From the NCBI GenBank assembly GCA_026008535.1, contig BRKX01000018.1, positions 22,204,088 through 22,268,087 on the forward strand: DNA of 64,000 bases, written 5' to 3'. Positions within the stretch are counted from its first letter, which is position 1. Each line of letters starts with the position of its first letter. The DNA is from Perilla frutescens. Its lineage: Eukaryota > Streptophyta > Magnoliopsida > Lamiales > Lamiaceae. Shown here piece by piece: positions 22,013 through 34,676 of this stretch. A program made the translations under genes and the position numbers. The notes below the pieces were generated by a model, which saw nothing but the letters and a program-made list of their open reading frames with translations, had not been told where the DNA came from and searched no databases.

Positions 22013-25000
22013 ATGAAAACTACTACTACATCAAACGTGGGGATTGGCCAAGCGGGCCACGAAATTGGGTCTCCACCAAAGGCCCCGACTAAGAACAAGC
22101 GGGTCAATAGCATGGAAAGAGAGTGTGCCAGGTTGGCATACGTAGTCGGGGAACTAGAAAAAAAGGTCAAGACCTTATAGGACAAGGTCGAGACCCTCGA
22201 TGAAGAGAACTTGGACCTCCACCATCGACTGAGCGAGAGTCAAGAAACATGGTCATCAATGGGAGATACACAACGAGCTATTGAAAGGTTGGAGATGCAG
22301 ATGGCGCTACTCCAATAAGTTGTTGTCAATAGAGGGCCAGCGGGCCGTATGGAGAATTTTGGCACTAGCGGGGGAATGAAAAACAGATCCCCGAGCCACA
22401 ACTTTACAATGGTGTGAGGAACATGAAGGAAGTTAACAACTTCTTTTTTTATATGGAACAATATTTCATAACGGCTGACATTGAGGAGGAAGCGGAAAGG
22501 ATCACCACGGCCACAGTGTATTTGACTGGAGACGCGAAACAATGGTGGCGAGGGAAATATCAAGACATACGGGATCGGCGTGAAAGGCTCGATACGTGGG
22601 ATCTCCTTTAAGAAACCATCAGAAAATAGTTCTTTTCGGAGAATATTGGGTATAATGCCCCAAGGCACTCCACGAGCCCAAACAAATAGGCATCGTCAAT
22701 GAGTACACGAAGGCGTTTGCCTCCATATTACTGGATCTCCCGAAAATAGATGAGGAGAGTAAGGTCTATCGGTTTATGGAGGGATTACGGCCCTGGGCTC
22801 ATGCTGAACTCCAACATCAATGAGTGGCAAACATTCACGATGAAATGGCCGCAGAGTCGCAAGAGAAGAAGCCACCAACACCCAGTGGTAGCTAACAAAA
22901 AGGAGGTGAAAGCAAAACATTCCATCCCACTTACAACAGAGTGGAGGGGAAAGGCCCTCTCATTCCCAAGAGAGTTCCCACAGAAACACGGATAGAGGTC
23001 GCCCTCAAGGGGGCAACAAAGCCGTGGGGAACTCAAAATTTAATATGTGCTTCATGTGCAATGGCCCCCACATGGTTAAGGATTGCCCGAAGTGGCAGCT
23101 ACTTAACGCCCTATGTGGAGGCATTGATTGGGACAGACAGATGCCCAAGAAAAAAGAAAAGGAACTGATGCCAGTTCCGAAAGAGAACGAGGAGGACTTC
23201 GAGAGCGAGGGAGAAAATCTTGGGGCCTTCTCACATAGGTGAAATGCCCTGTCGAGAATAGCGACATGGAAGGGTAAAGCGTTACCTAAGAATATGAAGA
23301 CCGCCTCCGCAATGGAGGATGGAGCAGCTGGAGAATCATCGACAAAATCTACCAAGGAGAAAGGGTTAATGTTTGTCGACGTGAAGATCAACGGAAAGCC
23401 CATCCAAGCGATGGTGGACACGGGTGCTATGCACAACTATCTCACTAGCACTGAAGTCAAAAGACTTGGGCTAGTATTGGAGAAGGGAGTGGGTCGAGTG
23501 AAGGCCATTAATTCTGCTACCCAACCAATTGCTGGAGTTGCGAAGTCCGTGCTGATCAAATTGAGACTATACGAAGGAAGGATGAACTTATCTGTAGTGA
23601 CAATGGACGACTTCAAACTTATCATTGGGTTGAATTTCTTGTGGGACACGAAGATGGCAGTGATATCTCACACGGCAGCCCTCATGATGATGGGAAACAA
23701 ACCCTGTGTGGCCCAAATAGTTTCACCCAAAATGAGTTTAAAGCCGTTGTCCGCCATGCAGTTTGTGAAGAGGTGCGGTAGAACGAACCATCCTTCTTGT
23801 GCACCCTCCGGACAGAAGACATCGATGAGAAGTCGGGGAAGATCCCCGAGGCCATGAAGAAAATCCTTTGAGAGTTCGAGAACGTCATGCCCGATGAACT
23901 GCCGAAGAAGCTACTACCGAAGAGGGCAGTTGACCACGAGATTGAGATGGTGCCGGTCACGAAGCCTCCTGCCCGAGCACTGTATCTAATGCCATATCCC
24001 GAGCTCGAGGATCTCAGGAAATAATTAAAGGAGTTGCTCGAGAGCGGGTTGATCTGGCCTGTAAAGTCCCCGTATGGTGCCCCCGTGTTGTTCTAGAAGA
24101 AGTCAGACGGCACCCTACGGATGTGTTGTGATTATCGCGCTCTGAATAAACTGACGGTGAAGAATAAATATCCAATACCATTGGTGGCGGATTGCTTCGA
24201 TCGCCTCAGCCGGGCAAAGTATTTTTCAAAGATTGATCTCAGATCGGGCTACTAGCAGGTTTGGGTCAAGAAAGAAGATGAGTTCAAGACCACCATCGTG
24301 ATAAGGTACAAGGTCTATGAATATCTAGTGATGCCTTTCGGCTTGATGAATGCCCCCGCCACCTTCAACACCTTAATGAACCAGGTACTACACGGGTTCC
24401 CGGATGAGTTTGTGGTGGTGTACCTTGGCGACATCGTTATCTACAGTGAATCCCTAGAAGATCATCTGGAGCATCTCTGCAAGGTCTTCACTAGATTACG
24501 AGAGCATGAACTTGATGCCAAGCCGTCGAAGTGCTCATTTGGCAAAGACATGATCAAGTTCCTAGGCCACATCATTGAGAGAGGAAGAATCGGCATGGAT
24601 CCTAAAAAGATACAAGCCATTAAGAATTGGAAGCCACCGGAAGATGTTCATGGAGTGAGATCATTTCTTGGGCTGGCTAACTACTATATGAGATTCGTGA
24701 AGGGGTACTCAGAGATCGTTCGCCCCTTGACGGATCTAACGAAGAAAACTGAAGTATGGGAGTGGACTCCCCAAGCACAAGCGGCCTTTAAGAAGCTGAA
24801 GAAGGCAATCATGAGTGACCCCGTGCTCGCACTCCCCGACCTAACAAAACCTTTCATCGTAGAGACGGATGCTTCTGATTTTGCCCTCGGCGGAGTGCTA
24901 ACTCAGGAAGCACACCCAGTGGCTTTTGAGAGCCGAAAGTTGAAGGATGTCGAAGACATTACCCCGTGCACGAGAAAGAGACATTGGCCATTGTCCATTG

Positions 25001-26735
25001 TTTGAGACAATGACGACACTATTTACTGGGCTTCCCTTTTGTTGTCAAGACGGACAACATGGTGGTGAGTTACTTCTTGACCAAACCTAAGCTGACTGTG
25101 AAGCAAGCAAGATGGTAGGAACTGCTCGCCGAGTTTAACTTCTCGCTGGAGTACTAGACATGCTCTAGCAATCATGTTTCTGATACCCTAAGTCGTAGGG
25201 CAGATCTAGAAGATCAACAGGTGGTGGCGGCCCTTGCCTCTAGCAAAGTGACCACCAATTTGAAGGACAAGATCCGCAAGCTCACCAAGGAGGACCCTAC
25301 TGCACATGGCCTACTCAACCTAGTCGAGAAAAAGAAGACCCATAACTTTTGGCTCGAAGAGGGACTTTTGAAGACTAAGGAAAACCGTCTCTATGTCCCA
25401 AAAGACGACGATCTGCGTAGATCAATCATTACGGAGTGTCATGACACTCTCTGGGCGGGACACCCTGGCGAAGAGCGCATTGTGGCCCTCGTACAGAGGA
25501 TGTAATTCTGGCCACAAATGCGGGATGAAATTGAGATATTCATCTGCACTTGCATGGTGTGCCAACAGGACAAGGCGGACCGACACAAGAAAGCAGGGCT
25601 ACTTAAGCCACTCCCCATATCCTCACGACTATGGGAAAGTGTCTCGATGGACTTCATTACTGGTTTACCCAAGATAGGAGACCTGAATGCGATTGTGGTA
25701 GTGGTGGACCGGTTCTCGAAGTACGCAACTTTTGTGCCAGCCCCCAAGACAATCACAACGGAAAAGATAGCTCAACTCTTCTTTAAGCACATTGTCAAAT
25801 TTTGGGGACTGTCGCAGAATATTGTTAGTGATCGGGACTCCTGTTTCACTGTCAACTTTTGGACCGAGCTTTTTAAATTACTCGGGTCCAAGTTAAATAT
25901 GAGCTCTAGCTTTCACCCTCAGTCTGATGGGCAAACAGAGCGCTTCAATTCAATGCTAAAAGAATATCTTCGGCACTTTGTCAGCGCTAATCAGAAGGAC
26001 TGGGTGAAGCTTTTGGATGCTGCCCAGTTGTGCTTCAATGCCCAAAAGTGCTCTACCACCAACGGTACGCCTTTTGAGATCTGTACCGGGCAGCAACCGC
26101 TCCTCCCACACTCGATTAACACCTCATGAGTTGCTAGAGTTTCGCCGGCCCAGAGTTTCTCTCTGGAATGGAAGCAGAACCTCGACCTTATCCAAAGCTA
26201 TCTAGAGAAAGCACAGAAGCGTATGAAGAAATATGCAGACCAGAAGCATCGCTTCGTCGAATATCAAGTGAGAGACCAAATCATGGTTAAGGACCCGGAC
26301 CAACGATTATAAAAAAACATCCCGAGGATGGGTCACCCGCTTGATGCCGAAATATATCGGACCATTAACCATTTTGTAGTGCATTGGGAAGGTGGCCTAC
26401 AGAGTAGAGTTGCCCCCATGGTGGCGGATCCACAATGTCATCCACGTTAGCCAACTGAAGTCGTTCTAGGCAGATAAAGTAGACGCTACGCGCAACATAC
26501 CCGACCGTCCCAGCTCCATCTGGCCAACAATACAGGCAAGCAGATCGCGGAAGCCATTCTCTAGCACCAGGACACAGGAAAAAGAAAGAGGCTCCACAGA
26601 GAGTACCCGGTGAAGTGGGAAGGTTGTTCAAAGGAAGAAAGCACGTGGGAGAGAGCGACGACCCTCAAGGTGTTCCAACCGCTGATCAACGCCTATCTGA
26701 TGACCGTGGCACCGAGGACGTCGCTAACTTAAGAT
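22013..26735 (+). pseudogene. gag-pol of element 2, with many stops
   Basis: The gag ATG is at 22013. A zinc knuckle (CFMCNGPHMVKDC) is near 23050-23089. The protease VDTGA is near 23413. The reverse transcriptase active site at 24421-24432 reads YLGD instead of YLDD. RNase H is near 24860, integrase HHCC and DDE regions lie at about 25430-25960, and a chromodomain (VKWEGCSKEESTWE) is near 26610-26660. Stops include TAG at 22178-22180, TAG at 22627-22629, TGA at 22821-22823, TAG at 24253-24255 and TAG near 25156. Unlike element 1 the gag-protease junction is continuous. Not functional. Confidence 0.92.
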
Positions 26736-26744
26736 GAGGAGAGT

Positions 26745-27433
26745 TGTCACGGGATACTACTCTCATCCTATCCCCTCTCCCAGGATTCGCTGAGACAAGT
26801 CCATTCTCTTATCCTGATTCTTGGGATAGGCAATGACGGGCCATTTGCTGCTGAGGCCCATCGAGCTCCCGTGACTGGCGCCCCAGCACTCCGGGCCAGC
26901 CGTACCCGTCTGGGTTGCCAACACTAGCACAACCTTACCGTCAGGGCGGACCTCCGCCAAACGCCCCGCCCGAAGCTCCATTGTTGCCACAAGTGCTAGT
27001 TCTTTCTTTATAATGTATATATTTGTAAGCACGGCCTTGCACGACCGTTTTTATCTTTTTCTAGCTTTCTAGTATCTAGTGTTGTCACTAGCCTTTTTTT
27101 CTTAAACCTTTTATAAGGGGTAAGAGCGAACTTTTGTTTAACTAGTGAGCGTTACAAGGAGTGACCCCCTCTACAACCAACGTGTGCTGTAATTGCTTTC
27201 AAGCTATAATATACATTCAAATTGTATTAATGAAGAGTTCTTTGCAATTAATTGTGATCGTGTGTTGCTTGCTCTGCTGAGACCACTAAAAGCACCAGAG
27301 GATATGAATTGTGTCGTCATCGTGCATCAAGCTTTGCGAGCAAAGCTTATGATAGTGAGGTAGAAGTAGTATAGGACAGACTACTAGTCGCACGGTGCGC
27401 TCATAATCTAAGCACTACAAGCACTCCGTGACA
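26745..27433 (+). repeat. 3' LTR of element 2
   Basis: This 689-bp repeat is preceded by a purine-rich tract (AAGATGAGGAGAG) and ends CCGTGACA, followed by CCGGG. Confidence 0.92.
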
Positions 27434-27491
27434 CCGGGGGAATGAAGAAGAGTAGTGTAGGGCACGAATTATTTTCCAATGCATGGCATAG

Positions 27492-27528
<37 letters not shown>

Positions 27529-28779
27529 GTGTAAATTTGTACGTGTGTGTGCGTGTGTTGGGTGCATTAATAGTTATAAGTGGGTTTCAATCATAGAATA
27601 AAGAATTTATTATTTATCGTACACAGTGTGTTAGTGAGTATTTGGATTTATATTGTTTACGTGAAGTATTGATTTCCTAAATTAGGTTTGGCATGCATTA
27701 TACAACTTTTTAATTAACTATATAATATAGTTGTGCTTCCGTGCTCACGTATTCATTCATTTTTTTCACAATTATAATTAAAAACTTATAGCATGTATGA
27801 CTTTCAAGAATTAAATACCAAAGAACTTGTTTGGTATAAGTTATTTCTTAGCATAGAAATAATTCACGTAAATAAGTGGTTTATTGCTAAGCATGCATTA
27901 GGTTGTGATAGTCACATGCATTGTTTCTTGCATCATGTTATACTTTCTTTATTAATTTAAGATAATTATTTTTACTCAAAGTGTATAAGGACTTAATCAA
28001 TTAATTTCAAAGTCAATGTGAATGTGGGGTTTCTATGTGGTTTTTGTCCTTATTATCATTTTTATATACTCTTATCAAGTTATGTGATGTCACAGTATAA
28101 CATGAGCCTTCAAGTTAAACACAACAGAACCTAAGGGTTATACAATAGGGCCGACGGGCCATTTAATTTGGTCTACAGACTGAACACTTACTATTCGCAT
28201 GTTTTCATTTAATTGTATATATATAACATGGATAATTGGATACTCCCCATTAAGTTTAAAGATACTCACCCCATAACTTTTTTTTTTATAGATAGAGGCT
28301 CGAGTGATGTGTAGCGGAAAAGATGTGGTGATGGTGTTCATGGTCTCGTGGAAAAATAAAGTTTTCAATTAAAAAATAGACTATTCTATTATTAGGTTTT
28401 CGCTGTTATTTTTAAAAACTCTGAAATTTCTTATGTTTTGGGATTTATCCCTTTTAATTGAATAAAATGGTATGATTAATGTTTCAATTTTATTAAGTGT
28501 AAAATTGGGGCGTTATAACTTTTAATATCATTTGGAAAAATAAATAAAGTACATAGACGGTTGTTAACAGTTTCACTATTTTCTAATAGACAAACAAACC
28601 TACACCATTTATAAACAAATGTATCTGATCGTTGCCAATATTATATATAAATTATTTATCACAACGGATTTACACCATTGTCTATCCAACAAACGGTTTA
28701 ATATTTTTGACAATCCTTTATAGACAACAAATTTCAATCGTTGTTTATTCAACATACGATTTTGCTATATATATATATA

Positions 28780-29530
28780 TATGGTAGGGTTAGTATGAGA
28801 ACCAATCCCCATGTGGGAACTAATTAAGAACTAATATCAACCACACAATACTTTGATCTCAATAGTCTAGATTTAATCAAAAAAACAGTGATATAATGGT
28901 AAATATCAGGAAGTCAAACTTACCTCAGGTCAATGCTGACGTCAGCATCCCTTACACAAATTTTTTAAAAAATTTAAACATCCATAACTTGCTCATTTTT
29001 TATTAGATTTACGCAAATTATATACCAAATTAAAGCTCTTTGCTCTTTCATTTAGGATCCATTGTTCATATGTTTATCCGAAAATATATTTTTTCGTACA
29101 TAATAGCATGATAAAATATTCATGATAGCATGGAAGTATAAGTATAATAGCATGATAAAATACTCATCAAACACGTAAATCTTACTCATAATAGCAGTAG
29201 TATTGTTCGTTAATAGTAAAATCATTATATGTTCATACAAGCATTTATATATATTCATATTAGCATAATAGCATGTATATATATATATATATTCATAATA
29301 GCATGATATTACTTTCAATTTAACATGGCGAAATTTATAAGAATAGACAACGATTTTAAAGTGTTGTCTATATGATTTCAAAAATTATGATTTTTTGGAT
29401 TTCTCAGATATTACAAGTTTGCCACCGCCTTTAACTGAAAATTGACAAAATTTTAGCCATCTAAATCAATGCAATTGATGGATTGAATGAGTTCCTAGTT
29501 ATCACATGAGGGATATATAGGTTCAAATAG
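28780..29530. mobile_element. Miniature DNA-transposon-like element
   Basis: The left end (GAACCAATCCCCATGTGGGAACT near 28798) and the right end (GAGTTCCTAGTTATCACATGAGGG near 29490) are imperfect inverted repeats. The interior is AT-rich and repeats AATAGCATGATAAAATA-like words. A second, diverged right end of the same type is at about 31495-31730. Exact borders and target duplication were not found. Confidence 0.35.
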
Positions 29531-31211
29531 GAACAAATCCCCACATGAGAACCTATGAACCAATCAAATTGATCCATCTTGATGTCATGAAAGATAAAAA
29601 GGAGGTAACATAATTGTGAATATGAAAAAAATTAAAAATAAGGGTGTTTCCAGATATTTTTTAAAATAATGATGTCAACATATTTATAAAAATTCTTAAA
29701 AAATTTAAACAATTATAACTAGAGTTGTCAAATGGGTCGGGTCGGGCTGACTCGGCCTGAGCCCACGGGCCAACTTTTTTTTCTGGTCGGATTAGCTCGG
29801 CCCGAAACTATTTCGGGCCTAAAAAATTGAGGCCCAGCCCGACCCTAATTTTGGGCGGGGTTGGGCTGCCTGTGGGCCTAAAGCTAACATTCTATATTTT
29901 TCACTAGGTCGATCCGGCCCATTTGGGCCAATTGTTTTTGGGTCGGCCCAAAACCATTTCGGGCCTATAGAATCGCGGCCCATCCCGGCCCATCAGGCCG
30001 CATAATCATAACACATTCATTTTAAATCCAATTAACTCGAATAATATATCATATTAGATATTTTTTAATGCTCTTTCATTTAAGATGCATATTGCATATA
30101 TCTGTTTGAACAAAAATTGGAAAAAAATACAAAAAACTCATTTTTATGTGTATGTAAGTTGGAACAATCATACATTGTTAACATTAAACCACGTCATTGC
30201 TAACATCGTGTACTTATGTTGAGAATAAGAAACATGTTAATTTATACACGATGCCCAACTATGAATATACAACCAATGGTGGATCTAAGGGGGCTGGAGG
30301 AAAAGAAGAAAAAAGGACGGCGAATCTGCAACTATAGAGACATGTGCTAAAATGAAAAAGAGAAGAGGGTCGGAAGCCTTGAAGTTTCTTGATTTCTGGA
30401 TGAAAACATATGTCGGTATGCGGTGTTGTGTTGGGTGAGGACGATGAATAAGATAATACTTGTTGAAGAAGATAAACAAAAATAAAAGACATGAAGTTTG
30501 AGAGGTGTTTTCATTTTTTTGCAGCTCTTTATATATAAATTATTAATTTTTTTTTACAACTCATTATTTTGTTATTGAATTTATATTGAATATTTTCTTT
30601 ATATAGAATGTGGATAGTTTTTCCAAATGAATTCGAAGTGGTTTTATATATTTTTCAATTGAAATATTTTGAATTTTGTATTTTATTCATGAATATTTAT
30701 TTTCTTATGTAAAAATGAGTTCCACTAATGCATTTAGTGTTCTAAATTTTATGTTGATTTAAATTATCTTTATTAGGTGTTGAATGACATTAATAATACG
30801 TGTTTCATTACATGAAATAAGATTACAGGAAATAAGAAAAGAAAAAATCGGAGTTAACGTTTCACTGACGCGTCTATAAAAATGAAATTAAATGCAAAAA
30901 GTTGAAACCATCCCTTACTCACTGTTCTCTCTATATCATGCACGCAAAATATGCAATATGAAGGAGACGTTAGTTCTGTCACATAATAGTGCAGCCCCTA
31001 GATTTTTTTTTCTGATTTCGCCACTGTACACAACTGTCATCATATGAAAATAAATAAAATATGAACTATATATAGTGAAAAGTTAGTTTTGTCTATTTTC
31101 AACAAAAAAAGAATTTCAAAAAAATATTAACCGTTGAAAAAGTTATGACCATTTGATTGAAGGATGTTATTTTCATCATGAAAACTGTAAAAAAACTAAC
31201 ACTTAAAAATG

Positions 31212-31299
31212 ATATTAGCAAATCGTTATTTATATATTAGCAAATTATTGTTTACACATTAGCAAATCATTGTTCACATATTAGCAATATATATTAGTA
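31212..31299. repeat. 22-bp minisatellite, four units
   Basis: Four consecutive 22-bp units begin at 31212, 31234, 31256 and 31278. Each starts AYATTAGCAA and is diverged by a few bases. Confidence 0.8.
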
Positions 31300-32552
31300 A
31301 CATATTAGCAATATGATATATGTATAATGTTATAATATATTGCACATTGTTATTTTAACTATAGTCCCATGCCATATAAACATTGTTTAACACGTATCGA
31401 TTTATCAACTCGTCATATTCTTAGTATGAGTTTCTCATGTTGGCTACATAATTCATCAATATTAACAACATATATATGTCATGTTATCATATCAATACAC
31501 ATGTCTGGAAAAACAACAGTTTTAAAGCGTTGTCTATTTAACTCTGAAAATTGAATCCAAAATCCGAAAAATATAACAGAATTTCTAAATTACTAAAATA
31601 AACATTTTTCATTAAGATTTTCTAATATTACAACTTTACAAGTTGCCACCTTATTTTGACTAAAACATTGATTTAATTATAACCCTTAAATCTAATAAAA
31701 TTTAGAACTTGAATTGATTCCTAATTTTTCATATGGGACTTAATTCATATCGCAAATATTTATGTTCACTAGGTGCACATATTGTTATTTCAGACGGGTC
31801 GGGTCCAACCCGATCAATGACCAGACATATATATAAAAAAACCCCGCTCCATTCTTCTGTTTTCATTCTGCTTTCTCTCAACCCTAGTTTAGGCATAGCG
31901 GCGGAGAGTTCAACTCATTTCCATTCTATTTTCTAAACCCTAGATTAAGAATCACGCCAGAGGACCTCTCATCATTTCATCACTAAAGATTCCAGTTATT
32001 ATTATCCCTAGTTTCATGAGAATAGGGGAGATCCGTACTGCGGTGAAGATTTGTTCGAGATTCCACCGCAGTTTCTGTCGAAGAGGAGTAATCGGCCGCG
32101 CAATCAAGTTTTCTGATTTCTTCTTCAATCCACTGCCATCAGAGGTGAGATTTGTTAATATGTATGTTTTTCGGTTGGCGTTTGATTTATATTTTGTGTT
32201 CTTCAAATATTGATTACATTTTTGTTTGTTGTGTTCGCAGTTTCACTCGAATAGAATTTATCCTCCATTCAATTGTGTTTTGCAGCTTCTTCTTCGATCT
32301 GGTGCCATTATAGGTTAGATTGTTGATTTTCTAAGGTTTTTGCTGGGCATTTTACTTACATTGTTGTTAGTTGATTAGTTTTTATGTCTTTATCTGTAGT
32401 ATCTGATAGCATAAGACGAATTATTTTAAGTGTGAGTTTTGTTGAAAAAATTGCTCGATGTTTCTGGTTGTCGTTCTCATATGCGATCAAAGAAAACATA
32501 TGAGGTTACTATTGTGATTTGAGGCTTGTTATCTCTGCAAGATGCCTGGGAT

Positions 32553-33030
32553 ATGTGAATGTGAATTATATGTATTATTTTATTCATGTATAAGTACTCT
32601 TTCATATATGTACAAGTATCACTATTTTATGAAAATTTTTGGTGTCTAGGTATCAATTTATACATGCATATGTATCACAATTTTATGAGAACTAGGGTTT
32701 TTTAGTTTAGTATTACTTTTAGACATTTTAAGTATCAATTTATAAATGTATAAGTATTATATGGGTTTGTCTCTAAACTATATGTACCAGTGCATATATA
32801 AGTATCACAAGCATGTGAATGTGAATTATATGTATGATTTTATTCATGTATAAGTACCATTTCATACATATACAAGTATCACAATTTTATGAATTTTGAG
32901 GTGCATGTGTATCAATTTATACATGCATAAGTATCACAGTTTTATGAAAATTAAGATGTTTGAGTTTAGTATTACTTTTAGAATTTTTAAGTATCAGTTT
33001 ATGCATGCATAAGTATCACAGTTTTATGAA
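32553..33030. repeat. 260-bp tandem duplication rich in AAGTATCA
   Basis: Sequence beginning ATGTGAATGTGAATTATATG at 32553 recurs at 32813, a 260-bp period. The second copy is partial. About a dozen AAGTATCAC or AAGTATCAA words and ATACATGCATAAG phrases are spread through both. Confidence 0.8.
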
Positions 33031-34676
33031 AAATGATGAGAGGGAGCTGGAATTTTAGTATGCAACTTATGAGGTCTTTGAATGGTGTGATGACCGCTGA
33101 ATTAATGTATTTTCCCGTGCATTCATCTGGGCACTTTTTTTCTTGTTGTGATAGATTTTCGTCAATGTTTGGTGCATTATCTGGACAATGTCAAGCATTC
33201 TTCTGTTGCAGATTATATATTTTGGCAGCTGTCAACTTTGTTGGTAAACTTTTTATATTGCTCATTATGTTTATTTTGTTGTGCTGTTAATTTTATTGGT
33301 GTTTATATATATAAATTTTGATCTTCTTGTTGTAGTATCTAGAGTTTGCTGATTTTCTTGGAGAAATTGGTCATCTGAAAGCTTCCGAATTGAAGTCTTA
33401 TTAAATTTCGAAGGCAAACTCTATACGTGCCCTGATTTGGTGAAGATCCAAGTTGTTTAGTTATTTTTTTTACTTTTCTGCTTTAATTATTTTATGTTTT
33501 TTTTAATTGAAATGTTTCAACTTTCTTTTTGTAGTTGGGCGGTAGAAGAGAAGTTACAAGCACTGTATTGTGCTCGAATTATACTTGCAGGCACTAATGA
33601 CTTACGGTTTGATGTTCACCGATCTGTGCTGGACTTCATCAACAGGAAGAAAAAATGATCGTATTTGTGATTGAATGAATGTTTTTTTTAGGATGTTGTT
33701 AGATGGCAAATACATTGCTATGATTGTTCAGGTTGATCATTATTTGATTGTTTTGTCGGTTTTTAGTAGAAAGAGAAAATATTCCTTTTGTTTTGTAATT
33801 GCTCGATAATACAATTGGTTGGATATGCTGGGAAGGCTTTTGTAAATGATGAATAGATGGGATGTCTGAAATGTAGTAAGAATAATGTTATCATATATTT
33901 TCTCTATGTTTTTTCTCATTAGAAAATGACATTTCTATGTGCAAAAGTTTATTGTATTTTTTTTTTTGTTGATATTATGTTAAGTATATAAAAAGTATCA
34001 CTTGATGTGAAATGAAGTATCAATGAACATGTAATTTGTCCACATTATATGTACAACAAAAAATTATCGTGTATGTTCAGAAGTAATTTTGTTTTAACTT
34101 TAGTTGTAAATTAATTATTTAATCATCATTCATAACCCGATTTTAAAGAAACCCGATTATTATTTAGATATAATAATAGTATAACGTACATAGCATAAAT
34201 GTATCATGCGATAAATAAAAGAGTAACATTTTTATCTTTTTTTTATAGTCATATGTTGTATTTGTTTATTTAAATAATGAAACGAAACTATCATAAATTA
34301 ATGATTAACAAATCAACGTACGTGAAAAAAATCCCAACATTACAAAATCTAATCAATATGTTTCTGCAATAGAGCTGTAAAATTATTGAAATAAAAATGA
34401 AAAATTATCATTCCAAGAATTTGCAAAAAAAAAAAAACAAAACAAAACATGATTCAGATAAAACAAAAGGTATAATGTGGTAAGAAAAAAGTATCAAGCA
34501 CAATAAAGACAGGTATCGACCTGGGATTAATCTAAAACAATCGAGGATTGAGAGTTTTGGATCCTAAGTCATCCAACTCATTTGAGTTTGCTGCATTACC
34601 TGTCTTCTTCTTTCTGCCTTTATCAAGTTGTCCTTTAATTCTCTTTTTTCTTCCATTAGTTGTTGTTTTGGGAGGA

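Larger units (their letters stand above)
21304..27433 (+). mobile_element. Chromodomain Ty3/gypsy retrotransposon, element 2 (degenerate)
   Basis: This 6130-bp element is in the same orientation and family as element 1, with LTRs at 21304-21963 and 26745-27433. Flanks are CTAGG and CCGGG. The two LTRs share subfamily-specific wording absent from element 1 (for example AAGTGCTAGT and CTTTTATA where element 1 has GAGTGCTAGC and CCTATTATA). It is therefore an independent insertion, not a copy made by unequal crossing-over. Its first LTR lacks about 30 bp present in the second. All coding domains are recognisable and all are interrupted. Confidence 0.94.
27434..31789. other. Intergenic region with DNA-transposon debris
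   Basis: An (AT)n tract lies at 27494-27527. At 28550-28770 are several CAACGGTTT / GTTGTCTAT phrases of the type found in plant CACTA-like or miniature elements. Two related right ends occur near 29335-29530 and 31495-31730. A GC-rich patch (29725-30010) is full of GGGCC and CGGCCC words and opens with AGAGTTGTCAAATGGG, a typical hAT-like end. A GATCTAAGGGGGCTGGAGG phrase at 30292 and CAGCCCCTAGA at 30991 are also typical of plant repeats. No gene is supported. Confidence 0.5.

Noticed and set aside
13659..27433. Segmental tandem duplication of one retrotransposon
   Set aside because: The LTRs match within each element better than between elements (subfamily wording and one-sided deletion), so two separate insertions fit better.
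30259..30492. 64-77-codon frames on the - strand
   Set aside because: Overlapping frames in repeat debris (GATCTAAGGGGGCTGG); no consistent protein.
31212..31299. CRISPR-like array
   Set aside because: Four head-to-tail 22-bp units without spacers in a plant genome make an ordinary minisatellite.
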